DNA from: DASUSF01 sp036375275
GTDB taxonomy: Bacteria > Pseudomonadota > Alphaproteobacteria > Geminicoccales > Geminicoccaceae
NCBI GenBank assembly: GCA_036375275.1
Contig: DASUSF010000249.1
Location: forward strand, 1 to 12,260
Length of the DNA: 12,260 bases
Direction: 5' to 3'
This document shows positions 1-6,494 of the stretch, piece after piece. The notes below the pieces were generated by a model, which did no database searches, was not told where the DNA came from, and saw only the letters and a list, made by a program, of their open reading frames with translations. A program made the position numbers and the translations under genes. Numbering within the stretch: the stretch's first letter is position 1; each line of letters starts with the position of its first letter.

Positions 1-62
1 TGCTACAAGCGTGCCCGCGCATGTGGCGCCAGCGAACCAGGACCACCGGGGAGGAGCGAGGC

Positions 63-1553
63 ATGGGCGAAGGCGACACGCGGCCGAACGTGCTGCTGGT
101 GATGGTCGACCAGTGGCCGGGGCGGCTGCTGGGCATCGCAGGCCATCCGGTGATCCAGACGCCGACGCTGGATGCGATCGCGCGCAACGGCGTCTATTTC
201 CCGCGCGCCTACTCCGAATGCCCGATCTGCATCCCGGCGCGCCGCACGCTGATGACCGGAACGACGCCGAGGACCCACGGCGACCGGGTGTTCGGCACCG
301 TGAACCGGATGCCATCGCTGCCGACCGTCGCGCAGTGCTTCCGGGACGGGGGCTACCAGGCGTTCGCGGTCGGCAAGCTGCACGTCTACCCGCCGCGCAG
401 CCGGATCGGCTTCGACGACGTGCTCCTCGCCGAGGAGGGACGGCCGCACCTCGGCGCGGTCGACGACCACGACATCTACCTCGCCGAGCGGGGCTTCGCC
501 GGGCAGCAGTTCCTGCACGGCATGAACAACAACAACTACATGTTCCGGACCTGGCACCTGCCGGAGGACTGCCACGTCACCAACTGGGCGACGGTGCAGA
601 TGGCGAAGACCATCAAGCGCCGCGACCCGACGCGCCCGGCCTTCTGGTGCCTGAGCTACAGCCACCCCCACCCGCCGCTGATCCCGCTTCCGACCTACCT
701 CGACTACTACCGCCAGTTCGAGATGGACCCGCCGCGCGCCGGCGCCTGGGCGGAGGACGAGGACCGGCTCCCGGTGCCGCTAGAGATGAACCGGGAGTTC
801 TACGGCCGGCGCTCGGAGCAGGCGCTCGCCGAGATCCGGCGCGCGTTCTATGCGCTCTGCACCCACATCGACCACCAGCTCCGGGTGGTGATCGGGACGC
901 TCCGGGAGGAGGCGATCCTCGACGACACGGTGGTCATGATCGCCGCCGACCACGGCGACATGCTGGGCGACTTCGGCCTGTTCGCGAAGCGCACCTTCTA
1001 CGAGAGCTCGGCGGGCGTGCCGATGATCCTGATGGGGACGGCGCACGACCGGCGGGTCGGCCACCACAAGGTCGACCACCGTCTCGTGGGGCTCCAGGAC
1101 CTGATGCCGACGCTCCTCGACCTCGCCGGCATCTCGATCCCGCAGAGCGTCGACGGCCTCTCCATGGTCGGCGCGAAGACCCGCGACGTGCTGTTCGGCG
1201 ACTGCCTCGAGAACGTCAGCGCGACCCGGATGATGCACGACGGCCGGCACAAGCTGATCTGGTACCCGGCCGGCAACCGGGTGCAGCTGTTCGACCTCGA
1301 GGACGACCCGATGGAGCTGAACGACGTCGCCGAGCACGGCGACTATGGCGAGACCCGCGCCCGGCTCGAGGACCGGCTGATCGACCACCTCTACGGCCGC
1401 GACCTGGAGTGGGTGAGGGATGGCCGCCTCACCGGCTTCGAGGCGCCGCCGTACGAGGCGAAGCCGGACCGCTCGCTCACCGGTCAGCGCGGCCTGCACT
1501 ACCCCGAGCCGCCCGCGGCCGCCCAGGACGTCCAGGTCGGCTTCCCGCAATAG
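63..1553 (+). CDS. Cysteine-type sulfatase / phosphonate monoester hydrolase family enzyme
   Basis: The protein has 496 residues and is a member of the formylglycine-dependent sulfatase family, which hydrolyses sulfate esters or related phospho-esters. The maturation signature C-x-P-x-R is at Cys56-Arg60 and is followed by the usual T-G at 65-66; Cys56 would be converted to formylglycine by a separate enzyme. Asp16 (in VDQWPG) and Asp296-His297 (in ADHGD) are the expected metal ligands, with Lys105, His107 and Lys309 as likely sulfate-pocket residues. The C-terminal part has the typical LFDLEDDPMELND strand near 409-421. No signal peptide is visible, so it is probably cytoplasmic. The ATG at 63 was chosen over the in-frame ATG at 21 because GGGGAGGAG (48-56) sits 6 bp before it and homology begins directly after it. 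The DQ metal motif and the Asp-to-Cys spacing recall choline sulfatases and phosphonate monoester hydrolases, but the substrate cannot be assigned. No transporter or maturase gene is adjacent in the window. Confidence 0.9.
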   Translation: MGEGDTRPNVLLVMVDQWPGRLLGIAGHPVIQTPTLDAIARNGVYFPRAYSECPICIPARRTLMTGTTPRTHGDRVFGTVNRMPSLPTVAQCFRDGGYQAFAVGKLHVYPPRSRIGFDDVLLAEEGRPHLGAVDDHDIYLAERGFAGQQFLHGMNNNNYMFRTWHLPEDCHVTNWATVQMAKTIKRRDPTRPAFWCLSYSHPHPPLIPLPTYLDYYRQFEMDPPRAGAWAEDEDRLPVPLEMNREFYGRRSEQALAEIRRAFYALCTHIDHQLRVVIGTLREEAILDDTVVMIAADHGDMLGDFGLFAKRTFYESSAGVPMILMGTAHDRRVGHHKVDHRLVGLQDLMPTLLDLAGISIPQSVDGLSMVGAKTRDVLFGDCLENVSATRMMHDGRHKLIWYPAGNRVQLFDLEDDPMELNDVAEHGDYGETRARLEDRLIDHLYGRDLEWVRDGRLTGFEAPPYEAKPDRSLTGQRGLHYPEPPAAAQDVQVGFPQ

Positions 1554-2081
1554 GTTTGAACGCCTGCCCGGCGGTTGCCAGCCGTCGCCCGCTATCGCAG
1601 GATGCGTCTCAAGAAGAACGTGATCCAGCGGGTTCAGGAAGACGAAGGATGCGGCGGCGGGATCTGATTCGTGCGCTCGGCATCGAGCAACTCACCGGGC
1701 AGGGCGCCGGCGGCAGCGCCGGCCCGTCGATGCCGCTCGATCGGGGAGATCCGGGGCGAGGATGCCCGACCGGGCGCCCGCCTGCCGAGCTGCGCAGCGG
1801 CATTGCGCGGACTGACGTGACCGGCGGTCCCGTCCTTGGCGCGTGACGAGCCTCCCGCCGAACGCCCGGCCCGGCGGCGGCTGCTCCCGCTGCCGCTCCG
1901 CTGGGTCGTCGAGACGAGCGGGAAGAGGGCCGGTGAAGCGGGCGAGCAGGCGCCCGCCGGCGCCAGCCTGCTCGAGGTTCTCGGCCGGCGTTTACGCGAT
2001 CTTAACCTCGATGGCTCACCTCCCGCAGCTACGCCCCGTGCATCCGGCGGGCCGGACTATCGACACAGGAGTCTCGCGTCC
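1554..2081. other. 528-bp intergenic stretch without a convincing gene
   Basis: No recognisable gene lies between the sulfatase and the SPFH gene. Two small frames can be read on the + strand. One is 21 codons (1602-1667), starting MRLKKNVIQRVQEDEG. The other is 65 codons (1649-1846), starting MRRRDLIRALG, which looks like the N-terminus of a Tat-type signal peptide but continues without a hydrophobic stretch. Neither has support beyond a start codon and a weak purine-rich upstream stretch. A GC inverted repeat (GCCGGC arms at 1706-1711 and 1718-1723) is unremarkable at this base composition. The SPFH frame is open back to 1836, but that part is low-complexity and has no homology I recognise, so I read it as leader DNA. 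The promoter of the SPFH-NfeD pair should be here. Confidence 0.5.
1991..2006 (+). promoter_or_regulatory. Candidate CtrA-like binding site upstream of the SPFH gene
   Basis: The sequence reads TTTA-N7-TTAAC. The alphaproteobacterial cell-cycle regulator CtrA binds TTAA-N7-TTAA(C), so the second half-site is perfect and the first has one mismatch, with the correct spacing. It is an AT-rich island in otherwise GC-rich DNA and ends 75 bp before the SPFH start codon, a sensible distance for a regulatory site. A single site with one mismatch could be chance, so this is only a candidate. Confidence 0.3.
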
Positions 2082-3071
2082 ATGACTGCAGTGGTGTTTC
2101 TGATCGGCGTGGCGGTCGCGGCGGTGGCCATCATCGACAGCACGATGGGGCTCGGGCTGCCCATCGGCTTCGCCTACCACCCCTTCTTCTGGGTAGCCCT
2201 GGTCGCGGTGCTGATCCTGGTCGCTTCCGTGCGCTTCGTTCGCCAGTCGCAGGAGATCGTGATCGAGCGGCTGGGCAAGTACTACACGACGCGGTCCGCC
2301 GGCATCAACTTCGTGGTCCCGCTGCTCGACACCATCGCCTACGAGTGGGACATGCGGGAGCACACCGTCGACGTCCCGGCCCAGGAAGCCACGACCAAGG
2401 ACAACGTGACTGTGACGGTCGACGGCGTGCTGTACTACCGGATCGTGAACGCGAAGGACGCGTCCTATGGCGCCCAGAACCTCCAATTCGCGATCACCCA
2501 GCTCGCCATGACCAACATGCGGAGCGCCATCGGCGGCCTGAACCTCGACCAGACCTTCGAGGAGCGCGAGCAGGTCAACTCCAAGATCGTGAACGCGATC
2601 ACCGAGGCCGCGGCGACGTGGGGCGTGCAGGTCACCCGCTACGAGATCAAGGACATCCGGATGCCGCAGAGCGTCCAGGACGCCATGATCCTGCAGATGG
2701 AGGCGGAACGCAGGAAACGCGCCGAGATCCTCGCCTCCGAGGGCCAGCGGCAGTCCGAGATCAACCGGGCCGACGGCGAGAAGCAGGGCAAGATCCTGGA
2801 GGCCGAGGGCGACAAGGCGGCGGCGATCGCGCGGGCGGAGGGCCAGGCGCGGGCGATCGAGCTGGTGCGCGAGCAGATCATCGCCGAAGGTGGCGACAAG
2901 GCCGTTCAGCTCGAGGTCGCGAAGGCGGCGGTCGAGCAGTTCGGCAACATCGCCCGCACCGGCAACACCCTCGTGCTGCAGGGCGAGAGCGCGACCCCGG
3001 CGGGCGTGATGTCGCAGGCGATGTCGGTGCTCGGCGCGATCAACACCGCTCGGGGCGGTGTCGGCTCGTAG
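2082..3071 (+). CDS. SPFH/Band 7 domain protein (stomatin/slipin, QmcA-like)
   Basis: The protein has 329 residues. Two hydrophobic stretches open it (about 2-18 and 34-50) and should anchor it in the inner membrane. An SPFH/Band 7 domain follows (about 52-210), with the family-typical EIVIERLGKYY near 58-68, a DNVTVTVDGVLYYRI strand near 107-121 and a RYEIKDIRMP element near 186-195. A charged, Ala/Glu-rich coiled coil covers about 200-285 (for example AERRKRAEILASEG), and the end is Gly-rich. Such proteins form large membrane-associated oligomers that scaffold membrane microdomains or regulate proteases. ATG 2082 has AGGAG (2067-2071) 10 bp upstream; the frame is open further back, but that part is not conserved-looking. 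The NfeD gene follows after 12 bp, the classical SPFH-NfeD partnership, which supports the assignment. Family certain; cellular role inferred only. Confidence 0.92.
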   Translation: MTAVVFLIGVAVAAVAIIDSTMGLGLPIGFAYHPFFWVALVAVLILVASVRFVRQSQEIVIERLGKYYTTRSAGINFVVPLLDTIAYEWDMREHTVDVPAQEATTKDNVTVTVDGVLYYRIVNAKDASYGAQNLQFAITQLAMTNMRSAIGGLNLDQTFEEREQVNSKIVNAITEAAATWGVQVTRYEIKDIRMPQSVQDAMILQMEAERRKRAEILASEGQRQSEINRADGEKQGKILEAEGDKAAAIARAEGQARAIELVREQIIAEGGDKAVQLEVAKAAVEQFGNIARTGNTLVLQGESATPAGVMSQAMSVLGAINTARGGVGS

Positions 3072-3083
3072 GGGCAGCCGTTC

Positions 3084-3554
3084 GTGCAGGAGCTCATCCA
3101 GGACCAGCCGATGCTGTTCCTGCTCGCGGGTCTGGTCCTGATCGCGATCGACATCTTCGCGATCGGCGTGTCGCCGCTGATGTTCATCGCCGCCGGCGCG
3201 CTGCTGACCAGCGCGGTGCTCTACCTCGGCCTGGTCGAGACCGACCTGCTCGAGGCGCTGCTGCTCTGCGGCCTGATGAGCATCGTCGCCGCGGTTCTCG
3301 GCTGGTATCCGCTCGGCCGGTTCCAGCAGACCGTGCCCCGGCAGGCGGTCGGGAGCGACCTGGTCGGCCGCGAGCTGGAGACCACGGCGAGCGTCACCCG
3401 GAGAGGCGGGACGATCCGCTGGTCGGGGACCGACTGGCAGGCACGGCTCGCCCCGGGCGCGGACCGGGACAGCGTCCCTCCCGGGACCCCGGTCACGATC
3501 ACGGCGGTGGAGGGGGTGACCCTGATCGTCAGCCCGATCGATGGCGGCGGCTGA
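3084..3554 (+). CDS. NfeD family membrane protein, partner of the SPFH protein
   Basis: This 156-residue protein has three hydrophobic segments (about 10-28, 31-50 and 56-75) followed by a soluble C-terminal domain (about 90-152) ending in TPVTITAVEGVTLIVSPI, which fits the small OB-fold domain of NfeD proteins. The length matches the short NfeD class, which lacks the N-terminal ClpP-like serine protease domain of the long class. NfeD proteins are encoded next to SPFH proteins and are thought to bind them in the membrane. The start is a GTG at 3084, with AGGGGC (3070-3075) just upstream overlapping the end of the SPFH gene. The 12-bp gap indicates co-transcription. Assignment rests on the three-helix-plus-OB layout and the neighbour; sequence conservation in this family is low. 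Confidence 0.85.
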   Translation: MQELIQDQPMLFLLAGLVLIAIDIFAIGVSPLMFIAAGALLTSAVLYLGLVETDLLEALLLCGLMSIVAAVLGWYPLGRFQQTVPRQAVGSDLVGRELETTASVTRRGGTIRWSGTDWQARLAPGADRDSVPPGTPVTITAVEGVTLIVSPIDGGG

Positions 3555-3565
3555 GATCGACCCGG

Positions 3566-3581
3566 GGGGAGAGGCCTCCCT
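3566..3581. terminator. Weak GC hairpin between convergent genes
   Basis: GGGAG (3567-3571) pairs with CTCCC (3576-3580) around a 4-base loop, extendable by a G-T pair. It lies 12 bp after the NfeD stop codon and in the gap between convergent nfeD-like and dgdA genes, where a terminator is expected. There is no T-run on either side, so intrinsic termination is doubtful. Confidence 0.2.
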
Positions 3582-3703
3582 CACGGGCATCGAGCTGGTT
3601 GGGCTCGGGCGAGGCTCGAACGGCCGGTGAGCGCGCCGGCGCCGTGGTGACGTCGCGGGGCGGGGCGCTGCGCGATCCGGGGCATGACCCGCGATGCGCA
3701 GGG

Positions 3704-4999
3704 TCAGCCGTGGACGACGTGGCGGAGCGCGTCGCGCATGATCTCGAGAGCGAGGTCGAGCTCGTCGTCCGAGACGGTGAGCGGCGGGGCGATCCGGAAC
3801 ACCCCACCCATCGCCGGGAGGTTGACGATGTTCATGCTGAGGCCGCGCTCGAGGGCGGCCCGGGTGATCGCATCGCCGACCTCCGGCGCCGGCGCCTTTG
3901 AGGTCCGGTCCCGGACGATCTCGACGCCGAGCAGCAGCCCCCGGCCGCGCACGTCCCCGATGCACTCGAACTCCTCCATCAGGCTCTCGAGCCCGGCGCG
4001 GAGGCGCTGGCCGGCTTCGCGAGCGCGCTCGACCAGGCGCTCGCGCGCGATGACCTCGAGCACGGTGAGGCCGACGGCCGCGGGCAGCGGATCCGAGACG
4101 TGGGTGGTGTAGAACAGGAAGCCGCGCTCGTGGCACCGCTCCTCGATCTCGGCCGAGGTCAGCACCGCCGCCAGCGGCAACCCGGCGCCGAGCGTCTTCG
4201 AGAGGGTGAGGAAGTCGGGGACGATCCGGTCGCGCATGAACGCGAACGGCGCCCCGGTCCGTCCAAGGCCGGTCTGGGCCTCGTCGACGACCAGCATCAT
4301 CCCGCGCTCCTCGCACTTTCGCTTGAGCGCCGCGAGGTAGCCCTCCGGCAGGTCGAGGATGCCCCCGGAGCTCAGCACCGGCTCCGCGATGAAGGCCGCG
4401 AGCCCGCCGGTCGACTGGCGGTCGATCAGCTCGAAGCCGTAGTCCAGCTCGTCCTGCCACGCGTCTGGCGCCCCGAAGGCGGGGCGGTAGGGGTTCGGGG
4501 CGAAGATCGCCATGCTCCCGACCCCCATCGGGCCATAGCCGCGGCGCCCGGCTGAATAGGTTGCCGCCGCGGCGCCGCCGGTCATGCCGTGCCAGGACTG
4601 GGCGAACCCGACCACCTCGTGCCCGCCGGTCGCGAGCCGCGCCATCTTGAGCGCGGCCTCGTTCGACTCCGCGCCGGTCGTCAGCAGCAGCACCTTCTGA
4701 AGCGGCGCCGGCACCAGCTCGGCGAGCGCCTCGGCCAGCCCCACCACGGGCTCCGAGAGCATGCCGCTGAACAGGTGGTCGAGCGATCCGATCCCCTCGC
4801 GCACGGTCCGCACGATGTCCGGGTGGCTGTGGCCGAGAATCGCGCTCATCTGGCCGGAAGTGAAGTCCAGGACCCGGCGCCCCGAGCGGTCGTAGAGGTA
4901 GCTGCCCAGGGCGCGCTCGGGCACGAAGGGCGAGAACGAGCCGCCGTAGCGCACCAGATGGCGAGCGGCGCGAGACCAGAAGTCGTCCTGTCGCATCAT
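3704..4999 (-). CDS. dgdA: 2,2-dialkylglycine decarboxylase (PLP, class III aminotransferase fold)
   Basis: The enzyme decarboxylates 2,2-dialkylglycines such as 2-aminoisobutyrate to a ketone and CO2, then transaminates pyruvate to alanine. The protein has 431 residues, as in the Burkholderia cepacia enzyme, and I recognise long near-identical stretches from memory of that protein. Lys268 (LSKTLGAG) binds PLP and Asp239 (DEAQTG) pairs with the pyridine nitrogen. Gln50, Trp136, Met139, Ser211 and Arg402 correspond to the known substrate-site Gln52, Trp138, Met141, Ser215 and Arg406. Leu76, Ser78, Thr299, Val301 and Asp303 match the potassium-activation site. This set distinguishes it from ornithine or GABA aminotransferases of the same fold. 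The start at 4999 (double ATG) has GGAG 6 bp upstream; the frame runs further upstream without homology. The LysR-type regulator dgdR, a neighbour in Burkholderia, is not in the window. The SDR gene lies 103 bp upstream on the same strand, possibly in one transcript. Confidence 0.93.
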   Translation of the reverse strand: MMRQDDFWSRAARHLVRYGGSFSPFVPERALGSYLYDRSGRRVLDFTSGQMSAILGHSHPDIVRTVREGIGSLDHLFSGMLSEPVVGLAEALAELVPAPLQKVLLLTTGAESNEAALKMARLATGGHEVVGFAQSWHGMTGGAAAATYSAGRRGYGPMGVGSMAIFAPNPYRPAFGAPDAWQDELDYGFELIDRQSTGGLAAFIAEPVLSSGGILDLPEGYLAALKRKCEERGMMLVVDEAQTGLGRTGAPFAFMRDRIVPDFLTLSKTLGAGLPLAAVLTSAEIEERCHERGFLFYTTHVSDPLPAAVGLTVLEVIARERLVERAREAGQRLRAGLESLMEEFECIGDVRGRGLLLGVEIVRDRTSKAPAPEVGDAITRAALERGLSMNIVNLPAMGGVFRIAPPLTVSDDELDLALEIMRDALRHVVHG

Positions 5000-5102
5000 C
5001 AGGGTCTCCAGCACGTCCGGTCCGAGCGCCCGGCCGCGTCTTCCACCGCTGGACCGATTCTCCGCCAGACGATGATCGCCCAGGGGCCGAGCGGATGCTG
5101 CT

Positions 5103-5999
5103 CTACCGCACCTCGCTCGCGATGACCTCGAGCAGCGAAGGGCGGGACGGGCGCCAGCCCAGTTCGTCGCGGGCGCGGCGCGCCCGGACCCGGCTGTTCG
5201 AGCCCATGGTGTACCTGGCGGCACCTTCGCCCCATTCGGCCGAGGCCTCCTCGACGCTCATCGGCGCGGTCCGCTCGCCCATCCCGAGCGCGCGGCCGAT
5301 CGCGGCGCACACGTCGCGCATCGCGTTCTCGCCGTTCTCCGCGTAGTACAGTGCGCCCGCCGGCGCCTCCGCGACGATCCGGAGATAGAGGTCGACCAGG
5401 TCGTCGATGTGGACGTTCGACCAGATGTTCCCGCCCGGCCCGATGTGCTTCGGCACCCCGTGCTTCTTCGCGAGCGCGACCAGCCAGGGCACCTGGATGC
5501 TGTCCCGATGGACGCCGCGGCCGGGCCCGTAGATCAGGGTCGGCCGGATGACCACGGCGCGGACGCCGTCCTCCGCCGCGGCCAGCACGAGCTGGTCGAT
5601 CGCGACGCGGGGCGCCCGCCCCGGGAGCGGCTCCAGCGGCGTCGTCTCGTCATGAACGGCGTCCCCGGCCTGGCCGCCGGCCAGGTCGGCGACCACGCTC
5701 GATCCACTGGTGTGCAGGAAGAGCTTGCCCGTGCCGCCGAGCACCGGGAGCATGGCTTCGACGGCAGCGCGATGGTCGGCTATGGCGCAGTTGATCACGC
5801 CGTCCGCGGCCCCGGCCTCGTCGGCCAGCAGATCACCGTCGTCGAGCGTGCCGATCACCGGCTCGATCCCGCGGTCCTGGACCGCGCTCGCGCGTTCGGC
5901 GGAGCGGACGAGGCCCCGGACGTCGTGCCCCGCCTTGACGAGCCCGTCCGCCACCGACCCGCCGATGTAGCCGGATGCCCCGGTGATGAAGAGTTTCAT
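5103..5999 (-). CDS. NAD(P)-dependent epimerase/dehydratase-like protein (extended SDR, atypical)
   Basis: The protein has 298 residues and a Rossmann fold. The dinucleotide signature is at the very N-terminus (TGASGYIGG, Gly7/Gly10/Gly13), then GLVRS near 29-33. HTSGSSV (96-102) is the Ser-containing strand, and VVIRPTLIYGPGRG (149-162) and NVHIDDLVDLYL (195-206) are typical of the extended epimerase/dehydratase family. The catalytic Tyr-x3-Lys pair is not where expected: the aligned stretch reads RVAIDQ, with Arg131 and Asp135. That puts it among atypical SDRs, which may be reductases with a different mechanism or nucleotide-binding proteins. The ATG at 5999 immediately precedes the Rossmann motif; the upstream ribosome site (GCGGGGCGG) is weak. 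It lies upstream of dgdA on the same strand. A role in handling the ketone product is conceivable but unproved; no substrate can be named. Confidence 0.88.
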   Translation of the reverse strand: MKLFITGASGYIGGSVADGLVKAGHDVRGLVRSAERASAVQDRGIEPVIGTLDDGDLLADEAGAADGVINCAIADHRAAVEAMLPVLGGTGKLFLHTSGSSVVADLAGGQAGDAVHDETTPLEPLPGRAPRVAIDQLVLAAAEDGVRAVVIRPTLIYGPGRGVHRDSIQVPWLVALAKKHGVPKHIGPGGNIWSNVHIDDLVDLYLRIVAEAPAGALYYAENGENAMRDVCAAIGRALGMGERTAPMSVEEASAEWGEGAARYTMGSNSRVRARRARDELGWRPSRPSLLEVIASEVR

Positions 6000-6034
6000 G
6001 AGCCGCCCCGCTGCCGCTGCGCGCGATCCTGGTC

Positions 6035-6044
6035 TGTCCGGACA
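6035..6044. promoter_or_regulatory. 10-bp perfect palindrome upstream of the SDR gene
   Basis: TGTCCGGACA is its own reverse complement and lies 35 bp before the SDR start codon, immediately beside the hairpin at 6045-6064. The position suits an operator for a dimeric repressor acting on the SDR-dgdA transcript. No second copy was seen before another gene in this window, so the assignment is tentative. Confidence 0.25.
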
Positions 6045-6064
6045 CCCGGCGCAAGAGCGCCGGG
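6045..6064 (-). terminator. 8-bp GC stem with 4-base loop after the small stress-type gene
   Basis: CCCGGCGC (6045-6052) and GCGCCGGG (6057-6064) are exact reverse complements around a 4-base loop (AAGA on the + strand, TCTT on the - strand). The structure lies 67 bp beyond the stop codon of the 101-residue protein gene and 45 bp before the SDR start, both on the - strand. It may terminate the upstream gene or cap or attenuate the downstream mRNA. No T-run follows, so a classical intrinsic terminator is uncertain. Confidence 0.4.
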
Positions 6065-6131
6065 ACCCGGGGCGCTGAGCCGGGGATCAGGATCTCCGCG
6101 CGATCGACGTCGCCCTGGGTCCCACGCCTGC

Positions 6132-6437
6132 TCAGCGGCGGGACGCGTCGTGCTCCCCTTCGCCGCGGCGCTTCGCGGTGTCCCGGCCGACGATCTTGTT
6201 GAAGTTGCTCTTCTCATCGTAGACGAGCGCGAGCTCGCGCTTCTCGAACTCCTCGAAGAACTCGTCCCAGCTGATCTCGACCAGGCTCTCGTGCTCCGAC
6301 TGCTGCGCCTTCGGGAACATGATCCGGATGATGCCGACGTCGCCGCCCTCGTGGGTGCGGTCGACCGCGGCGGGCTTGCCGCCCTTGCCCTCCGCCCATT
6401 TGCGGATGGTCTCGTGGTCCGTCGTGGTCTCGGCCAT
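6132..6437 (-). CDS. Small conserved protein of unknown function, probably stress-induced
   Basis: The product has 101 residues, is charged and shows no signal peptide or membrane segment. The N-terminal HETIRKWAEGKGGKPAAVDRT (8-28), the central GIIRIMFP (35-42), ISWDEFFEEFEKRELALVYD (55-74) and SNFNKIV (77-83) belong to a widespread family of roughly 100-residue proteobacterial proteins. These are often labelled '1,4-alpha-glucan branching enzyme' in databases, yet no glycoside-hydrolase domain could fit in this length, so the label should not be used. The start at 6437 is supported by GGAGGA (6444-6449), 6 bp upstream. A perfect GGAAC-N17-CGTT promoter motif lies 32 bp before the start codon, suggesting control by the EcfG general-stress sigma factor. 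It is divergent from pyrF. Family membership is from memory of similar sequences; no function is known to me. Confidence 0.85.
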   Translation of the reverse strand: MAETTTDHETIRKWAEGKGGKPAAVDRTHEGGDVGIIRIMFPKAQQSEHESLVEISWDEFFEEFEKRELALVYDEKSNFNKIVGRDTAKRRGEGEHDASRR

Positions 6438-6468
6438 GGCGCATCCTCCAGGATTGGCCCGCGGTCTG

Positions 6469-6494
6469 AACGGACGACTGGCCGCGCGGGTTCC
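6469..6494 (-). promoter_or_regulatory. Predicted EcfG (general stress response) promoter
   Basis: On the - strand the sequence is GGAAC (6494-6490), 17 bp, then CGTT (6472-6469). This matches exactly the alphaproteobacterial EcfG/PhyR-regulon consensus GGAAC-N16/17-CGTT. Transcription would start near 6462, giving a leader of about 25 bases that holds the strong ribosome site at 6444-6449 before the ATG at 6437. Spacing to the gene is thus what a real promoter would show. The -35 element overlaps a short inverted repeat (GGGTT, 3 bases, AACCC at 6488-6500). Confidence 0.65.

Noticed and set aside
525..536. Four AAC repeats in the sulfatase (Asn-Asn-Asn-Asn)
   Set aside because: A four-unit run inside a coding region is too short to be a meaningful repeat.
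1562..1580. Possible terminator after the sulfatase (GGC/GCC inverted repeat)
   Set aside because: The stem is only 3-4 bp and there is no T-run.
11..1846. 611-codon + strand frame overlapping the sulfatase
   Set aside because: It is the +1-shifted shadow of the sulfatase gene, with Arg/Ala/Pro-rich sequence and no domain.
1836..2081. 82-residue N-terminal extension of the SPFH protein
   Set aside because: Low-complexity, no similarity to SPFH proteins, and ATG 2082 has a good AGGAG ribosome site.
2016..4460. 814-codon open frame on the - strand across the SPFH, NfeD and dgdA regions
   Set aside because: It is antisense to two well-supported + strand genes and out of frame with dgdA; its composition (Arg/Asp/His-rich) is the usual shadow pattern of GC-rich DNA.
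5000..5224. 75-residue N-terminal extension of the dialkylglycine decarboxylase
   Set aside because: It overlaps the SDR gene end, is not part of the DgdA family, and the ATG pair at 4994-4999 has a GGAG site; the resulting length equals that of the known enzyme.
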